Positions 42,917 to 55,691 of a stretch of DNA of 64,000 bases are shown here, in pieces. The stretch lies in contig OZ010590.1 in the NCBI GenBank assembly GCA_963932145.1, positions 58,973,789 to 59,037,788 on the forward strand. Direction: 5' to 3'. Positions within the stretch are counted from its first letter, which is position 1. Each line of letters opens with the position of its first letter. This DNA is from Acanthosepion lycidas (Eukaryota > Mollusca > Cephalopoda > Sepiida > Sepiidae). The position numbers were made by a program, and so were the translations under genes. The notes under the pieces were generated by a model that made no database searches, was not told the origin of the DNA, and worked only from the letters and a program-made list of their open reading frames with translations.

Positions 42917-44435
42917 TATAATAATTTGTATTACTGATGGTGGTTCATCCATGGTAGAAAGATGCAGATGTTTTATAGCACACATAAAAAATTGTTTTAT
43001 TTGATGTATTTTGCACACACTGTGTGATTCACTGGTAACATTTGATTGGAAAACAATTGGGTGCCTTTAACATTATAATGAAACCTTATTAAATCAAAAT
43101 CGACTCCTATGAAATCATGTAATCAAGATAGAGAAGTATTTGAATGCCTTGTAATGCCTACAAATCTGCGATGTTTATCGAAAGATAATTGTCTTCAGCG
43201 CTTTCTTGCACTTAGGGTCGCTATTACTTAATTTCTAGCAAGCAGACGTTATTGCTTTTCTCTACATCTTGTTGAATCTAGTTTTAGCTGTGTCATGCTA
43301 TCAAAAGCACATAACCGATTCCGTCTGTCATTTGGTAATACTGGTGCCATAAAACATCGTGGATCAGTATTAGACATATGAATCGCACTGAATGAATAAT
43401 TCGATTTTTTTAAATTTTTAATCTAAAAACAAAGCTTATTGTGAAAGGATTTGGCTGGGTTTATGTATATATGTGACGCCAAAATTTGTGCTAAAAACGC
43501 ATTTAAAATAATTTAAATGTCACCTTTTTAGTCAATTGAACAGCGCCTGGCTGCTGTTCTCTCCTCTGACCAAGCTCTAACTGCTTAGTGGAGGAAAACA
43601 AACTGGTCACATTACATGCCTCGAAAACCAAACTTTGACATATCGCGATGAACAGTGTTCTCTCAGAATAACCCCATGGCTTATTAGGATTTAAGCCCAA
43701 CCAAGACGACGTGGAACATACGATCCATGAATCTTTGGGATAGTATATTTTTACATGTCTGAATTTGTGAAAAGTTAACGATTCATTTAAAAAGCGACAA
43801 CAGATAATCGACAAGTACCGATTCATTTAGCAGTCTGAAAGAAAAAACAATTAGTTAAAAACATTTTAAATACTGCATCTGACTTTATAAAAGACCACCA
43901 ATACGTATATTAAAAGGTGGTGACAGATAACCCACAAGAAACGCATCTTAAAGTGACGATGGATAACCCACAAGTACCATAATTTTTGAGCTCAAACAGC
44001 TATGCGGGGTCACCGAAACAAATTATGAGGTAGAAAGGGTGGCTATCTTTTGAAAACGTTTGAATAACTGTTCGAAAAGCATGTTGTCTCTGAAAGTGGC
44101 TAACACGTATGGGCAATTTAAGGCCCACCCATTTGGTCTCGAAAAGACAGAGGTAAAATACCACAAGACAAATTGTTTAAGCTTTACAAAATCACAAATA
44201 TATTTACATATACACATATATTGGTACAGAATGAGAGATTGCTAAATATTGATGCATTTAGCAGTTAATGTGTCAATTACAGAATAATATCTACGAAAGA
44301 AGGGAGGAGTATGAGTAAGCTTAGAAATGTGTTTATAAGTTTATCTTATCTCTTACTTGGTCTGGTCTGTCACGAATCTTGTATGTGCAGATGGTGTTCT
44401 TGCTTGAGTTCAGCTTCGTAACTTCTGGTTGTTCA
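42917..44435. other. Unassigned region
   Basis: 43503-43826 is an open minus-strand ORF of 107 codons without recognised similarity. Near 43800-43980, the phrase GACAGATAACCCACAAG and close variants appear three times, hinting at a degenerate repeat. Confidence 0.35.
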
Positions 44436-44505
44436 GAATCTATGTCTTTCTCAGTCTTCCCTCTTCGTAAATGGTTAGAGGACTCTGTTCAGAAGCAATA
44501 GTCTT
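44436..44505 (-). repeat. Single diverged unit of the 63-bp satellite, outside the array
   Basis: AATCTATGTCTTTCTCAGTC, then CTTCGTAAATGGTTAGAGGA and CTCTGTTC follow the order of the array unit (CATCTACGTCTGCCCGCTTC, then GTAAATGGTTGAAGGACGTC). It lies about 1.3 kb left of the array and is the only outside copy I found. Confidence 0.55.
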
Positions 44506-45782
44506 TATGATATAGAGACCTCCACTTTTTCGCGGGAAAACAGCATAGCGTAATGAAAAAGGCCACAAACTTTAAAAAAAATAAAGTATTATCGTCAAAA
44601 TGTTTATGTTATTATTAAGATGAACGACCAAATTATTTTTTATTTTTTTTAATTTTTTAATCCTTTCGAAAACGTTCGAAATTTTAGTAAAAATCTTGTT
44701 TTGTTTACGTAATCGCGGTGGCATAATCGTAACTGACTTTTTAGTGCTTTTTCCCGCTAATCATTGATTTGGAAATTCTTGTAAAAATCAAATAATTGCC
44801 CGATTTTAATAAAATTTTCAGGACTTATTCACAAATGAATGAAATTATTTTTTAAATTTTTTAGAAAATTTTGGTAAAAAATATTTAATTAATTTCGTGA
44901 AATTTCGCAAAAAAAACAAAAAAAACCCCCAAAACTTGTTATTTCCTGAATTTTTTTATTCGTTAAAAGTAACACTCCTTGGAGGATCTAAATCACCTAA
45001 TCTTTTTTATTTTATTTTTTTAAACATGCACTATTCTAACTGAATTGAAAAATAATGAATGCAATAAAACTATGACATTATTTAATTAGAAAAGCTTTTA
45101 ATTGCTTTTGTAAATAAGTTATAGTAAGAACATTATTGTCTGGACAAATAATTTTTCCAGATGAATAATAAATTTTTGCTAGAATTTTTCCATTTTTTTT
45201 TTAAATTTTAATTATGATAATATTTAATAGTTTAAAATCGTATAAAATTTTTTATTCGGTTATTTTCTGGATGTTACATAATTCAATTTTTTAAATAACT
45301 CTTTTTTTTCTTATTTTTATACTTAATTGTTCCCTATTTTCATCTATGAAAGCCTAAACCTGATATTCTTATGAAACGGTCACGTGATCTAAGAGGTTTG
45401 TCTCTTTAGAGATAAATTAATTTAAGAAAATTTTAAAGTATTTTCATTTTTTTCATTTTTGCATAAAGCATCTTCGAAAAGTAAATAAAAGTCAATAAAT
45501 TATTAGATAATTGAGGAAAATATGTTCATTTGTCAAAATTACTAGGTAGTTAAAAACCAAAACAATTTATATTTTAATTTTATATCAATTTGAGGGAGCC
45601 ATACTAGCTGTCATCGCTTTCCTCACTCAATCGCCCATGAATTATCGCCTCAGATAAGCTATAAGTAAGTAGGACAAAATCATTAAATAAATGGTTGTAT
45701 ATTATTTTCTGTGCTATAAGTAAGTAATATTTATTTCAAACCAGATTAATTTTACTTTAAATTTTCTAATTTTACTCAGAAA
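44506..45782. other. AT-rich spacer left of the satellite
   Basis: Shares 44575-44640 with 33938-34000. GCTATAAGTAAGTA occurs twice (45658 and 45711), 53 bp apart. No gene seen. Confidence 0.5.
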
Positions 45783-46284
45783 ACCGGTTCGTAATCTATG
45801 GGCACCATCTAAGTCTGCCCGCTTCGTAAATGGTTGAAGGTCGTCCTCTGTTCGTAAGCCATAGTCACCATCTAAGTCCGCCCGCTTCCGAAACAAGTTG
45901 AAGGACGTCCTCTGTTCGTAAGCTATGGTCACCATCTAAGTCTAACCGCTTCGTAAATGGTTGAAGAACGTGATTGTGTTCGTAAGCTATGTTCACCATC
46001 TACGTCAGCCCGATTCGTAAATGGTTGAAGGACGTCTTCTGTTCGCAAGCTATGGTCACCATCTACGTCTGCCCGCTTCGTAAATGGTGGAAGGACGTCC
46101 TTTGTTCGTAAGCTATGGTCACCATCTAAGTTTACCCACTAACTTAATGTTTAAAGGGCGTCTTCTGTTCGTAAGCTACGGTCAAAATCTACGCCTTCCC
46201 ACTTCCTAAATGGTTGAAGGACGTCCTCTGTTTGTAAGCTATCGTCACCATCTACGTCTATCCTCTTCCTCAATGGTTGAAGGA

Positions 46285-47985
46285 CGTCCTCTGTTCGTAA
46301 GTTATGGTCACCATCTACGTCTTCCCGCTCCGTAAATGTTTGAAGGACGCCCACTGTTTGTAAGCTATTGCCACTATCTACGCCTGCCCGCTTCGTAAAT
46401 GGTTGAAGCACGTCCGCTGTTCATAAGTTATGGTCACCATCTAAGTCTGCCCGCTACGTAAATGGTTGAAAGACATCCTCTGTTCGTAAGTTATGGTCAG
46501 CATCTAAGTTTGCCCGCCTCCATAATGTTTGAAGGACGTCGTCTGGTCGTAAGCTATGTTCACCATCTACGGCTTCCCGCTACGTAAATGGTTGAAGGAT
46601 GTCCTCTGTTCGTAAGCTATGGTCACCATCTACGTCTTTCCGCTTCTTCAATGGTTGAAGGACGTCCTCTGTTCGTAAGCTACGGTCACCATCTAAGTCT
46701 GACGGCTTTGTAAATGGTTGAAGAACGTCCTCTCTTCGTAAGTTATGGTCACCATCTACGTCTGCCCGCTTCGTAAATGGTTGAAAGACGTCCTCTGTTC
46801 GTAAACTATGGTCACAAACTATTTCTGGTCGTAACCTATTCTCACCTTCTATGTCTCCCCGATTCGTAAAGGGTTGAATGACGTCTTTTGTTCGTAAGCT
46901 ATGGACACCATATACGTCTGAACGCTTTGTAAATGGTTGAAGGACGTCCTCTGTTCGTAAGCTATGGTCACCATCTAAGTCTGAGCGTTTCGTAAATGGT
47001 TTGAAGGACGTCCACTGTTCGTAAGCTATGGTTACACTCTAATTCTGCCCGATTCGTAAAAGTTTGAAGGACGTCATTTCTTCGTAAGCTATGGTCACCA
47101 TCTACGTCTGACCGCTTCGTAAATGGTTGAAGGACGTCCTCGGTTCGTAAGCTATGGTCACCATCTAAATCTGCCCGCTTCCTAAATGGTTGAAGGACGT
47201 CCTCTATTCATAAGCTATTGCCACCATCTAAGTCTGCCCGCTTCGTAAATGGTTGAAGGACGTCCTCCATTCGTAAGTTATATTCACCATCTACGCCTGC
47301 CAGCTACGTAAATGGTTGAAGGACGTCTTCTTTTCGTAAGCTACGGTCAACATCTACGTCTGCCCGCTATGCAAAAGGTTGGACGACGTCCTCTGTTCGT
47401 AAGCTATGGTCACCATCTACGTCTGCCCGCTTTGTAAATGGTTGAAGGACGTCCTTTGTTCGTAACCTATGGTCACTATCTACGTCTGCCCGCTTTGCAA
47501 ATGGTTGAATTACGTCCTCTGTTCGTAAGCTATGGTCACTATCTACTTCTTCCCGCTTTGTAAATGGGTGAAGGACGTCCTTTGTTCGTAAACTATGGTC
47601 ACCATCTACGTCTGCCCACTTCCTAAATGGTTGAAGGACATCCTCTGTTCGTAAGCTATGGTCAGCATCTACGTCTGCACGATTCGTAAATGGTCGAAGG
47701 ACGTCCTCTGTTCGTAAGTTATGGTCACCATCTAAGTCTGCCCGCTTCCTAAATGGTGGAAAAACGTCCTCTGTTCGTAAGCTAGGGTCAACATCTACGT
47801 CTGCCCGCTTCGTAAATAGTTGAAGGCCTGCTTTGTTCGTAAGCTATGGTCACCATCTAAGACTGAACGCTTTGTAAATGGTTGAATGACGTCCTCTCTT
47901 CGTAAGTTATGGTCACCATCTATGTCTGCTCGCTTCGTAAATGGTTGAAGGACGTCCTCTGTTCGTAAACTATGGTCACCATCTA
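46285..47985 (-). repeat. Higher-order block A, copy 1 (copy 2 at 50855-52430)
   Basis: Nearly identical at a constant offset of 4570 bp from about 46285 to 47395, then 4444 bp after a loss of exactly two units (126 bp) in copy 2. Private variants shared by both include GTCACAAACTATTTCTGGTC, GGTTGGACGACGTC and CATCTAAGACTGAACGC. A third, more diverged relative of its start lies at about 48480-48610. Confidence 0.9.
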
Positions 47986-49054
47986 CGTCTGCGCTCTTCG
48001 TAAATGGTTGAAGGACGCCATTTGTTCGGAAGCTATGGTCACAATCTGCGTCGACCAGCTTCGTAAATGGTTGAAGGATGTGTTCTGTTCGTAAGCTATG
48101 TTCACCATCTACGTCTGCCAGCTTGGTAAATGGTTGAAGAACGTCTTCTGTTCGTAAGCTATGATCAACTGCTAGGTCTGCCCGCTTCCAAAATGGTTGA
48201 AGGACGTCTTTTGTTCGTAAGCTATGGTCACCATCTAAGTCTGACTGATTTGTAAATGGTTTAAGGACGTCGTCTGGTCGTAAGCTATGGTCATCATCTA
48301 CGTCTGCCCGCGTCGTAAATAGTTGAAGCACGTCATTTGTTCGTAAGTTATAGTCAACATCTAAGTCTGCCCGCTTCGTAAATGTTTGAAGGACGTCCTC
48401 TGTTCGTAAGTTATGGCCACCATCTAAGTTTGCCCGCTTCCTTAATATTTGAAAAGCGTCGTCTGGTCGTAAGCTATGGTCACCATCTAAGTCTGCCCGC
48501 TACGTAAATGGTTGAAAAACGTCCTCCGTTCGTAAGTTATGGTCAGCATCTAAGTTTGTCCGCTTCCATAATGTTTGAAGGACGTCGTCTGGTCGTAAGC
48601 TAAGGTCAACATCTACGGCTTCCTGCTTCGTAAATTGTTGAAGGACGACCTCTGTTCGTAAGCTATGGTCACCATCTACGTCTGCCTGCTTCGTAAATGG
48701 TTCAAGAACGTCTTCTGTTTGTAAGCTATCGCCACCATCTACGTCAGCCCGCTTCGTAAATGGTTGAAGGACGCCCTGTGTTTGTATGCTATGGTCACCA
48801 TCTACGTCTGCCCCCTTCGAAAATGGTTGAAGGATGTCGTTTGTTCTTAAGCTATGGTTACCCTGTAAGTCTGCCCGCTTCGTAAATAGTTGAATGACGT
48901 CCTAGGTTCGTAATCTATGGTCACCATCTACGTCTACCCCCTTCCTAAATGGGTGAAAAACGATCTCTGTGCGTAAGCTATGTTCAACATCTACGTCTGC
49001 CCGCTTCGTAAATAGTTGAAGGACGTCCTTTGTTTGTAAGCTATGGTCACCATC

Positions 49055-50065
49055 CTAGTCTGCCCGCTTAGTAAATGGTTGAAGGACGTCATTTGTTCTT
49101 AAGCTATGGTTACCCTGTAAGGCTGCCCGCTTCGTAAATGGTTGAATGACGTCCTCTGCCCGCGTCGTAAATGGTTGAAGGACGTCCTCTGTTCGTAAGC
49201 TATGGTCACCATCTACGTCTGCCCGCTTAGTAAATGGTTGAAGGACGTCATTTGTTCGTAAGTTATGGTCACCATCTAAGTCTGCCCGCTTCCTAAATGG
49301 TTGAAGGACGTCCTCTGTTCGTAAGCTATGGTCAACATCTAAGTGTGCCCGCTTTCTCAATGGTTGAAGGACGTCCTCCGTTCGTAAGCTATTGTCAACA
49401 TCTAAGTCTGCCCGCTTCCTAAATGGTTGAAGAACGTCCTCTGTTCGTAAGCTATTGTCAACATCTAAGTCTGCCCGCTTCCTAAATGGTTGAAGAACGT
49501 CCTCTGTTCGTAAGTTATGATCACCATCTAAGTCTGCCCCCTTCGTAAATGGTTGAAGGAGGTCCTTTGTTCTTAAGCTATGGTTACCCTGTAAGTCTGC
49601 CCGCTTCGTAAATGGTTGAATGACGTCCTCTGCCCGCGTCGTAAATGGTTGAAGGACGTCATTTGTTCGTAAGCTATAGTCAACATCTAAGTCTGCCCGC
49701 TTCCTAAATGGTTCAGTGACCTCCTCTGTTCGTAAGCTAGAGTCACCATCTACGCCAGCCCGCTTCGTAAATGGTTGAAGGACGTCCTCTGTTCGTAAGC
49801 TATGGTCACCATCTACGTCTGTCCGCTTAGTAAATGGTTGAAGGACGTCATTTGTTCGTAAGTTATGGTCACCATCTAAGTCTGTCCGCTTCCTAAATGG
49901 TTGAAGGACGTCCTCTGTTCGTAAGTTATTGTCAACATCTAAGTCTACCCGCTTTCTAAATGGTTGAATGACGTTTTCTTTTCGTAAGCTATGGTCACCA
50001 TCTACGTCAGCCCGCTTCCGAAAAAAGTTGAAGGACGTCCTCTGTTCGTAAGGTATGGTCACCAT
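49055..50065 (-). other. Longest open stretch of the satellite, 336 codons
   Basis: Sixteen or so repeats in frame without a stop. Two units share the same 30-bp in-frame loss (reading TRAEDVIQPFTKRA), spaced 474 bp apart (eight units less 30 bp), so this segment also arose by block duplication. No signal peptide or non-repeat domain. I do not call it a gene. Confidence 0.6.
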
Positions 50066-50981
50066 CTACGTCTGCCCGCTTCGCAAATGGTTGAATAACG
50101 TATTTTGTTTGTAAGTTATGTTCAACATCTACGTCTCCCCGCTTCGTAAATAGTTGAAGGACGTCCTTTGTTCGTAAGCTATGGTCACCATCTACGCCAG
50201 CCCGTTTCGTAAATGGTTGAAGGACGTCCTCTGTTCGTAAGCTATGGTCACCATCTACGTCTGCCCACTTCGTAAATGTTTGAAGAACGTCCTCTGTTCG
50301 TAATCTATGGTCACCATCTACACCAGCCCGCTTCCTAAATGGTTGAAGGACGTCCTCTGTTCGTAAGCTATGGTCAATATCTAAGTGAGCCCGCTTTCTT
50401 AATGGTTGAAGGACGTCCTCTGTTCGTAAGCTATTGTCAATATCTAAGTCTGCCCGCTTCCTAAATGGTTGAGTTACATCTTCTTTTCGTAAGCTATGGT
50501 CACCATCTAAGTCAGCCCGCTTCGTAAATGGTTGAAGGACGTCCTCTGTTCGTAAGCTATGGTCACCATCTACGTTTGCCCGCTTCGCAAATGGTTGAAT
50601 AACGTATTTTGTTTGTAAGTTATGTTCAACATCTACGTCTGCCCGCTCCGTAAATAGTTGAAGGACGTCCTTTGTTCGTAAGCTATGGTCACCATCTAAG
50701 TCTGACCGCTTTTTAAATGGTTGAAGGACGACCTCTCTTCGAAAGTTATGGTCACCATCTACGTCTGCACGATTCGTAAAGGTTTGAAGGACGTCCTTTG
50801 TTCGTAATCTATGGTCACCATCTACGTCTGCCCGCTTCGTAAATGGTTGAAGGGCGTCCTCTGTTCGTAAGTTATGGTCACCATCTACGTCTTCCCGCTC
50901 CGTAAATGTTTGAAGGACGCCCACTGTTTGTAAGCTATTGCCGCTATCTACGCCTGCCCGCTTCGTAAATGGTTGAAGCAA
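50007..50981 (-). other. Open stretch of the satellite, 324 codons
   Basis: Overlaps the start of the previous stretch in another frame (58 bp), showing a frameshift between neighbouring blocks. The upstream part belongs to block A copy 2. Confidence 0.6.
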
Positions 50982-52430
50982 GTCCGCTGTTCATAAGTTA
51001 TGGTCACCATCTAAGTCTGCCCGCTACGTAAATGGTTGAAAGACATCCTCTGTTCGTAAGTTATGGTCAGCATCTAAGTTTGCCCGCCTCCATAATGTTT
51101 GAAGGACGTCGTCTGGTCGTAAGCTATGTTCACCATCTACGGCTTCCCGCTACGTAAATGGTTGAAGGATGTCCTCTGTTCGTAAGCTATGGTCACCATC
51201 TACGTCTTTCCGCTTCTTCAATGGTTGAAGGACGTCCTCTGTTCGTAAGCTACGGTCACCATCTAAGTCTGACGGCTTTGTAAATGGTTGAAGAACGTCC
51301 TCTCTTCGTAAGTTATGGTCACCATCTACGTATGCCCGCTTCGTAAATGGTTGAAAGACGTCCTCTGTTCGTAAACTATGGTCACAAACTATTTCTGGTC
51401 GTAACCTATTCTCACCTTCTATGTCTCCCCGATTCGTAAAGGGTTGAATGACGTCTTTTGTTCGTAAGCTATGGACACCATATACGTCTGAACGCTTTGT
51501 AAATGGTTGAAGGACGTCCTCTGTTCGTAAGCTATGGTCACCATCTAAGTCTGAGCGTTTCGTAAATGGTTTGAAGGACGTCCACTGTTCGTAAGCTATG
51601 GTTACACTCTAATTCTGCCCGATTCGTAAAAGTTTGAAGGACGTCATTTCTTCGTAAGCTATGGTCACCATCTACGTCTGACCGCTTCGTAAATGGTTGA
51701 AGGACGTCCTCGGTTCGTAAGCTATGGTCACCATCTAAATCTGCCCGCTTCCTAAATGGTTGAAGGACGTCCTCTATTCATAAGCTATTGCCACCATCTA
51801 AGTTTGCCCGCTTCGTAAATGGTTGAAGGACGTCCTCTATTCGTAAGTTATATTCACCATCTACGCCTGCCAGCTACGTAAATGGTTGAAGGACGTCTTC
51901 TTTTCGTAAGCTACGGTCAACATCTACGTCTGCCCGCTATGCAAAAGGTTGGACGACGTCCTCTGTTCGTAAGCTATGGTCACTATCTACTTCTGCCCGC
52001 TTTGTAAATGGGTGAAGGACGTCCTTTGTTCGTAAACTATGGTCACCATCTACGTCTGCCCACTTCCTAAATGGTTGAAGGACGTCCTCTGTTCGTAAGC
52101 TATGGTCAGCATCTACGTCTGCACGATTCGTAAATGGTCGAAGGACGTCCTCTGTTCGTAAGTTATGGTCACCATCTAAGTCTGCCCGCTTCCTAAATGG
52201 TGGAAAAACGTCCTCTGTTCGTAAGCTAGGGTCAACATCTACGTCTGCCCGCTTCGTAAATAGTTGAAGGCCTGCTTTGTTCGTAAGCTATGGTCACCAT
52301 CTAAGACTGAACGCTTTGTAAATGGTTGAATGACGTCCTCTCTTCGTAAGTTATGGTCACCATCTATGTCTGCCCGCTTCGTAAATGGTTGAAGGACGTC
52401 CTCTGTTCGTAAACTATGGTCACCAACTAT
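50855..52430 (-). repeat. Higher-order block A, copy 2
   Basis: See copy 1 at 46285-47985. It differs by scattered single bases and a 126-bp (two-unit) loss near 51975. Confidence 0.9.
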
Positions 52431-55400
52431 TTCTGACCGGTTCCTAAACGGTTGAAGGACGTCCACGGTTCATAAGCCATTGTCACCATCTAATTCTGCC
52501 CGATTCGTAAAGGGTTGAAGGACGTCTTTTCTTCGTAAGCTATGGTCAACTTCTACGTCTGCACGCTTCGTAAATGGTTGAAGGACGTCCTTTGTTCATA
52601 AGCTATGGTTACCCTCTAAGTCTACCCGCTTCGTAAATGGTTGAAAAACGTCCTCTGTTCGTAAGCTATTTTCACCATCTACGTCTGCCCACTTCGTAAA
52701 TGGTTGAAGGACGTCCTTTGTTAGTAAACTATGGTCACCAACTATTTCTAACTGCTTCGTAAAGTGTAGCAGGACGTCATCTTTTCGTAAGCTATGTTCA
52801 CCATTTACGGCTGCCCGCTTCGTACATGGTTGAAGGACGTCCTCTTTTCGTAAGCTATGGTCACCATCTACGTCTGCCCCCTTCGCAAATCGTTGAAGGA
52901 CGTCCTTTGTTCGTAAGCTATGGTCAGCATCTACGTCTGCCCGCTTCGTAAATGGTTGAAGGACGTCCTCTGTTCGTAAGCTATGGTTACCCTCTAACTC
53001 TGCCGCCTTCGTAAATGGTTGAAGGACGTCCTCTATTCGTAAGTTATGGTCACCATCTAAGTCTGCCCGCTTCCTAAATGTTTGAAGAACATACTCTGTT
53101 CGTAAGCTATGGTCACCATCTACGTCTGCACGCTTCGTAAATGGTTGAAGGACGTCCTCTGTTCGTAAATTACGGTCACCATCTAAGTCTGCCCGCTTCC
53201 TAAATGGTTGAAAAACTCTTCTGTTCTTAAGCTATGTTCAACATCTACGTCTGCCCGCTTCGTAAATAGTTGAAGAACCTCCTTTGTTCGTAAGCTATGG
53301 TCACCATCTGAGCGCTTTGTAAATGGTTGAAGAACGTCCTCCCTTCGTAACTTATGGTCACCATCTACGTCTGCCCGCTTCGTAAATGGTTGAAGGACGT
53401 CCTCTTTTCGTAAGCTATGGTCACCATCTACGTCTGCCCACTTCGTAAATGGTTGTAGGACGTCCTCTGTTCGTAAGCTATGTTCACCATCTACGTCTGC
53501 CCGCTTCGTAAATGTTTGAAGGACGTCCTTTGTTCGTAATCTATAGTCAAATTGTACGTCTGCCCGCTTCGTAAATGGTTGAAGGAAGTCCTTTGTTCGT
53601 CAGTTATAGTCACCATCTACGTCTGCCCACTTCGTAAATGGTTGAAAGACGTCCTTTGTTAGTAAGCTATGGTTACCCTCTAAGTCTACCCTCTTCGTAA
53701 ATGGTTGAAAGACGTCCTCTGTTCGTAAGTTATCGTCACCATCTAAGTCTGCCCGTTTTGTAAATGGTTGAAGGACGTCCTCTGTTCATAAGCTATTTTA
53801 CCATCTGCGGCTGCCCCCTTCGTAAATGTTTGAAGGACGTCCTCTGTTCGTAAGTTATGGTCACCATCTACGTCTGCCCGCTTCCAAAATGTTTGAAGGA
53901 CGTAATTTGTTCGTAAGCTATAGTCAACATCTAAGACTGCCCGCTTTGTAAATGGTTGAAGGACGTCTTCTTTTTGTAAGCTATGGTCACCATCTACGGC
54001 TGCCCGCTTCGTACATGGTTGAAGGACGTCCTCTGTTCGTAAGCTATGGTCACCATCTACGTCTGCCCGCTTCGTAAATCGTTGAAGGACGTCCTTTGTT
54101 CGTAAGCTATGGTCACCATCTACGTCTGCCCGCTTCGTAAATGGTTGAAGGACGTCCTCTGTTCGTAAAGCTATGGTCACCATCTACGTCTGCCCGCTTC
54201 GCAAATCGTTGAAGGACGTCCTTTGTTCGTAAGCTATGGTCACCATCTACGTCTGCCCGCTTCGTAAATGGTTGAAGGACGTCCTCTGTTCGTAAGCTAT
54301 GGTCAACATCTACGTCTGCCCGCTTCGTAAATAGTTGAAGGAAGTCCTTTGTTTGTAAGCTATGGTCACCATCCTAGTCTGCCCGCTTCCTAAATGGTTG
54401 AAGGACGTCCTCTGTTTGTAAGTTATTGTCACCATCTAAGTCTGCCTGCTTTCTAAATGGTTGAAGGACGTCCTCTCTTCGTAATCTATTTTCAACATCT
54501 ACTTCTGTCTGCTTCGTAAATGGTTGAAGGACGTCCTTTGTTCGTAAGCTATGGTCACCATCTACGTCTGACCACTTTGTAAATTGTTGAAGGACATCCT
54601 CTGTTCTTAAGCTATGGTCACCATCTACGTCTGCCCACTTCCTAAATAGTTGAAGTACGTCCTTTGTTCATAAGCTATGGTTACCCTCTAAGTCTGCCCG
54701 TTTCGTAAATTGTTGAAGGACGTGCTCTATTCGTAAGTTATGTTCACTATCTAAGTCTGCCTGCTTCCTAAATGTTTGAAGGACGTCCTCTGTTCGTAAG
54801 TTATGGTCACCATCTAAGTCTGCCCGCTTCCTAAATGTTTGAAGGACATCCTCTGTTCGTAAGCTATGGTCACCATCTACGTCTGCACGCTTCGTAAATC
54901 GTTGAAGGACGTCCTCTTTTCGTAAGTTATGGCCACCATCTAAGTCTGCCCGCTTCCTAAATGGTTGAAAAACGTCCTCTGTTCTTAAGGTATGTTCAAT
55001 ATCTACGTCTGTCCGCTTCGTAAATAGTAGAAGGACCTCCTTTGTTCGTAAGCTATGGTCACCAACTACGTCTGACTGCTTTGTAAATGGTTGAAGGAGG
55101 TCCTCTGTTCGTAAGCTATGGTCACCATCTACGTCTGCCCGCTTCGTAAATGTTTGTAGGACGTCCTTTGTTCGTAAACTATGGTCAAATTCTACGTCTG
55201 CCCGCTTCATAAATGGTTGAAGGACGTCCTCTGTTCGTGATCTATGGTCATCATCGACGTCTTCCCGCTTTGTAAATGGTTGAAGGACGTCCTTTGTTCG
55301 TAAGCAATGGTCACCATCTACGTCTGCCCGCTTCGTAATTGGTCGAAGGAAGTCCTTTGTTCGTAAGCTATGGGTACCCTCTAAGTCTGCCCGCTTCGTA

Positions 55401-55691
55401 AATGGTTCAAAGACGTCCTCTGTTCGTCAGTTATGGTCACCATCTACGTCTGCCCACTTCGTAAATGGTTGAAGGACGTCCTTTCTTAGTAAGCTATGGT
55501 TACCCTCTAAGTCTGCCCTCTTCGTAAATGGTTGAAAGTCGTCCTCTGTTCGTAAGTTATCGTCACCGTCTAAGTCTGCCCGCTATGTAAATGGTTGAAG
55601 GAGGTCCTCTGTTCGTAAGCTCTGTTCACCATCTGCGGCTGCCCGCTTCGTAAATGGTTGAAGGACGTCCTCTGTTCGTAAGCTATGGTCA

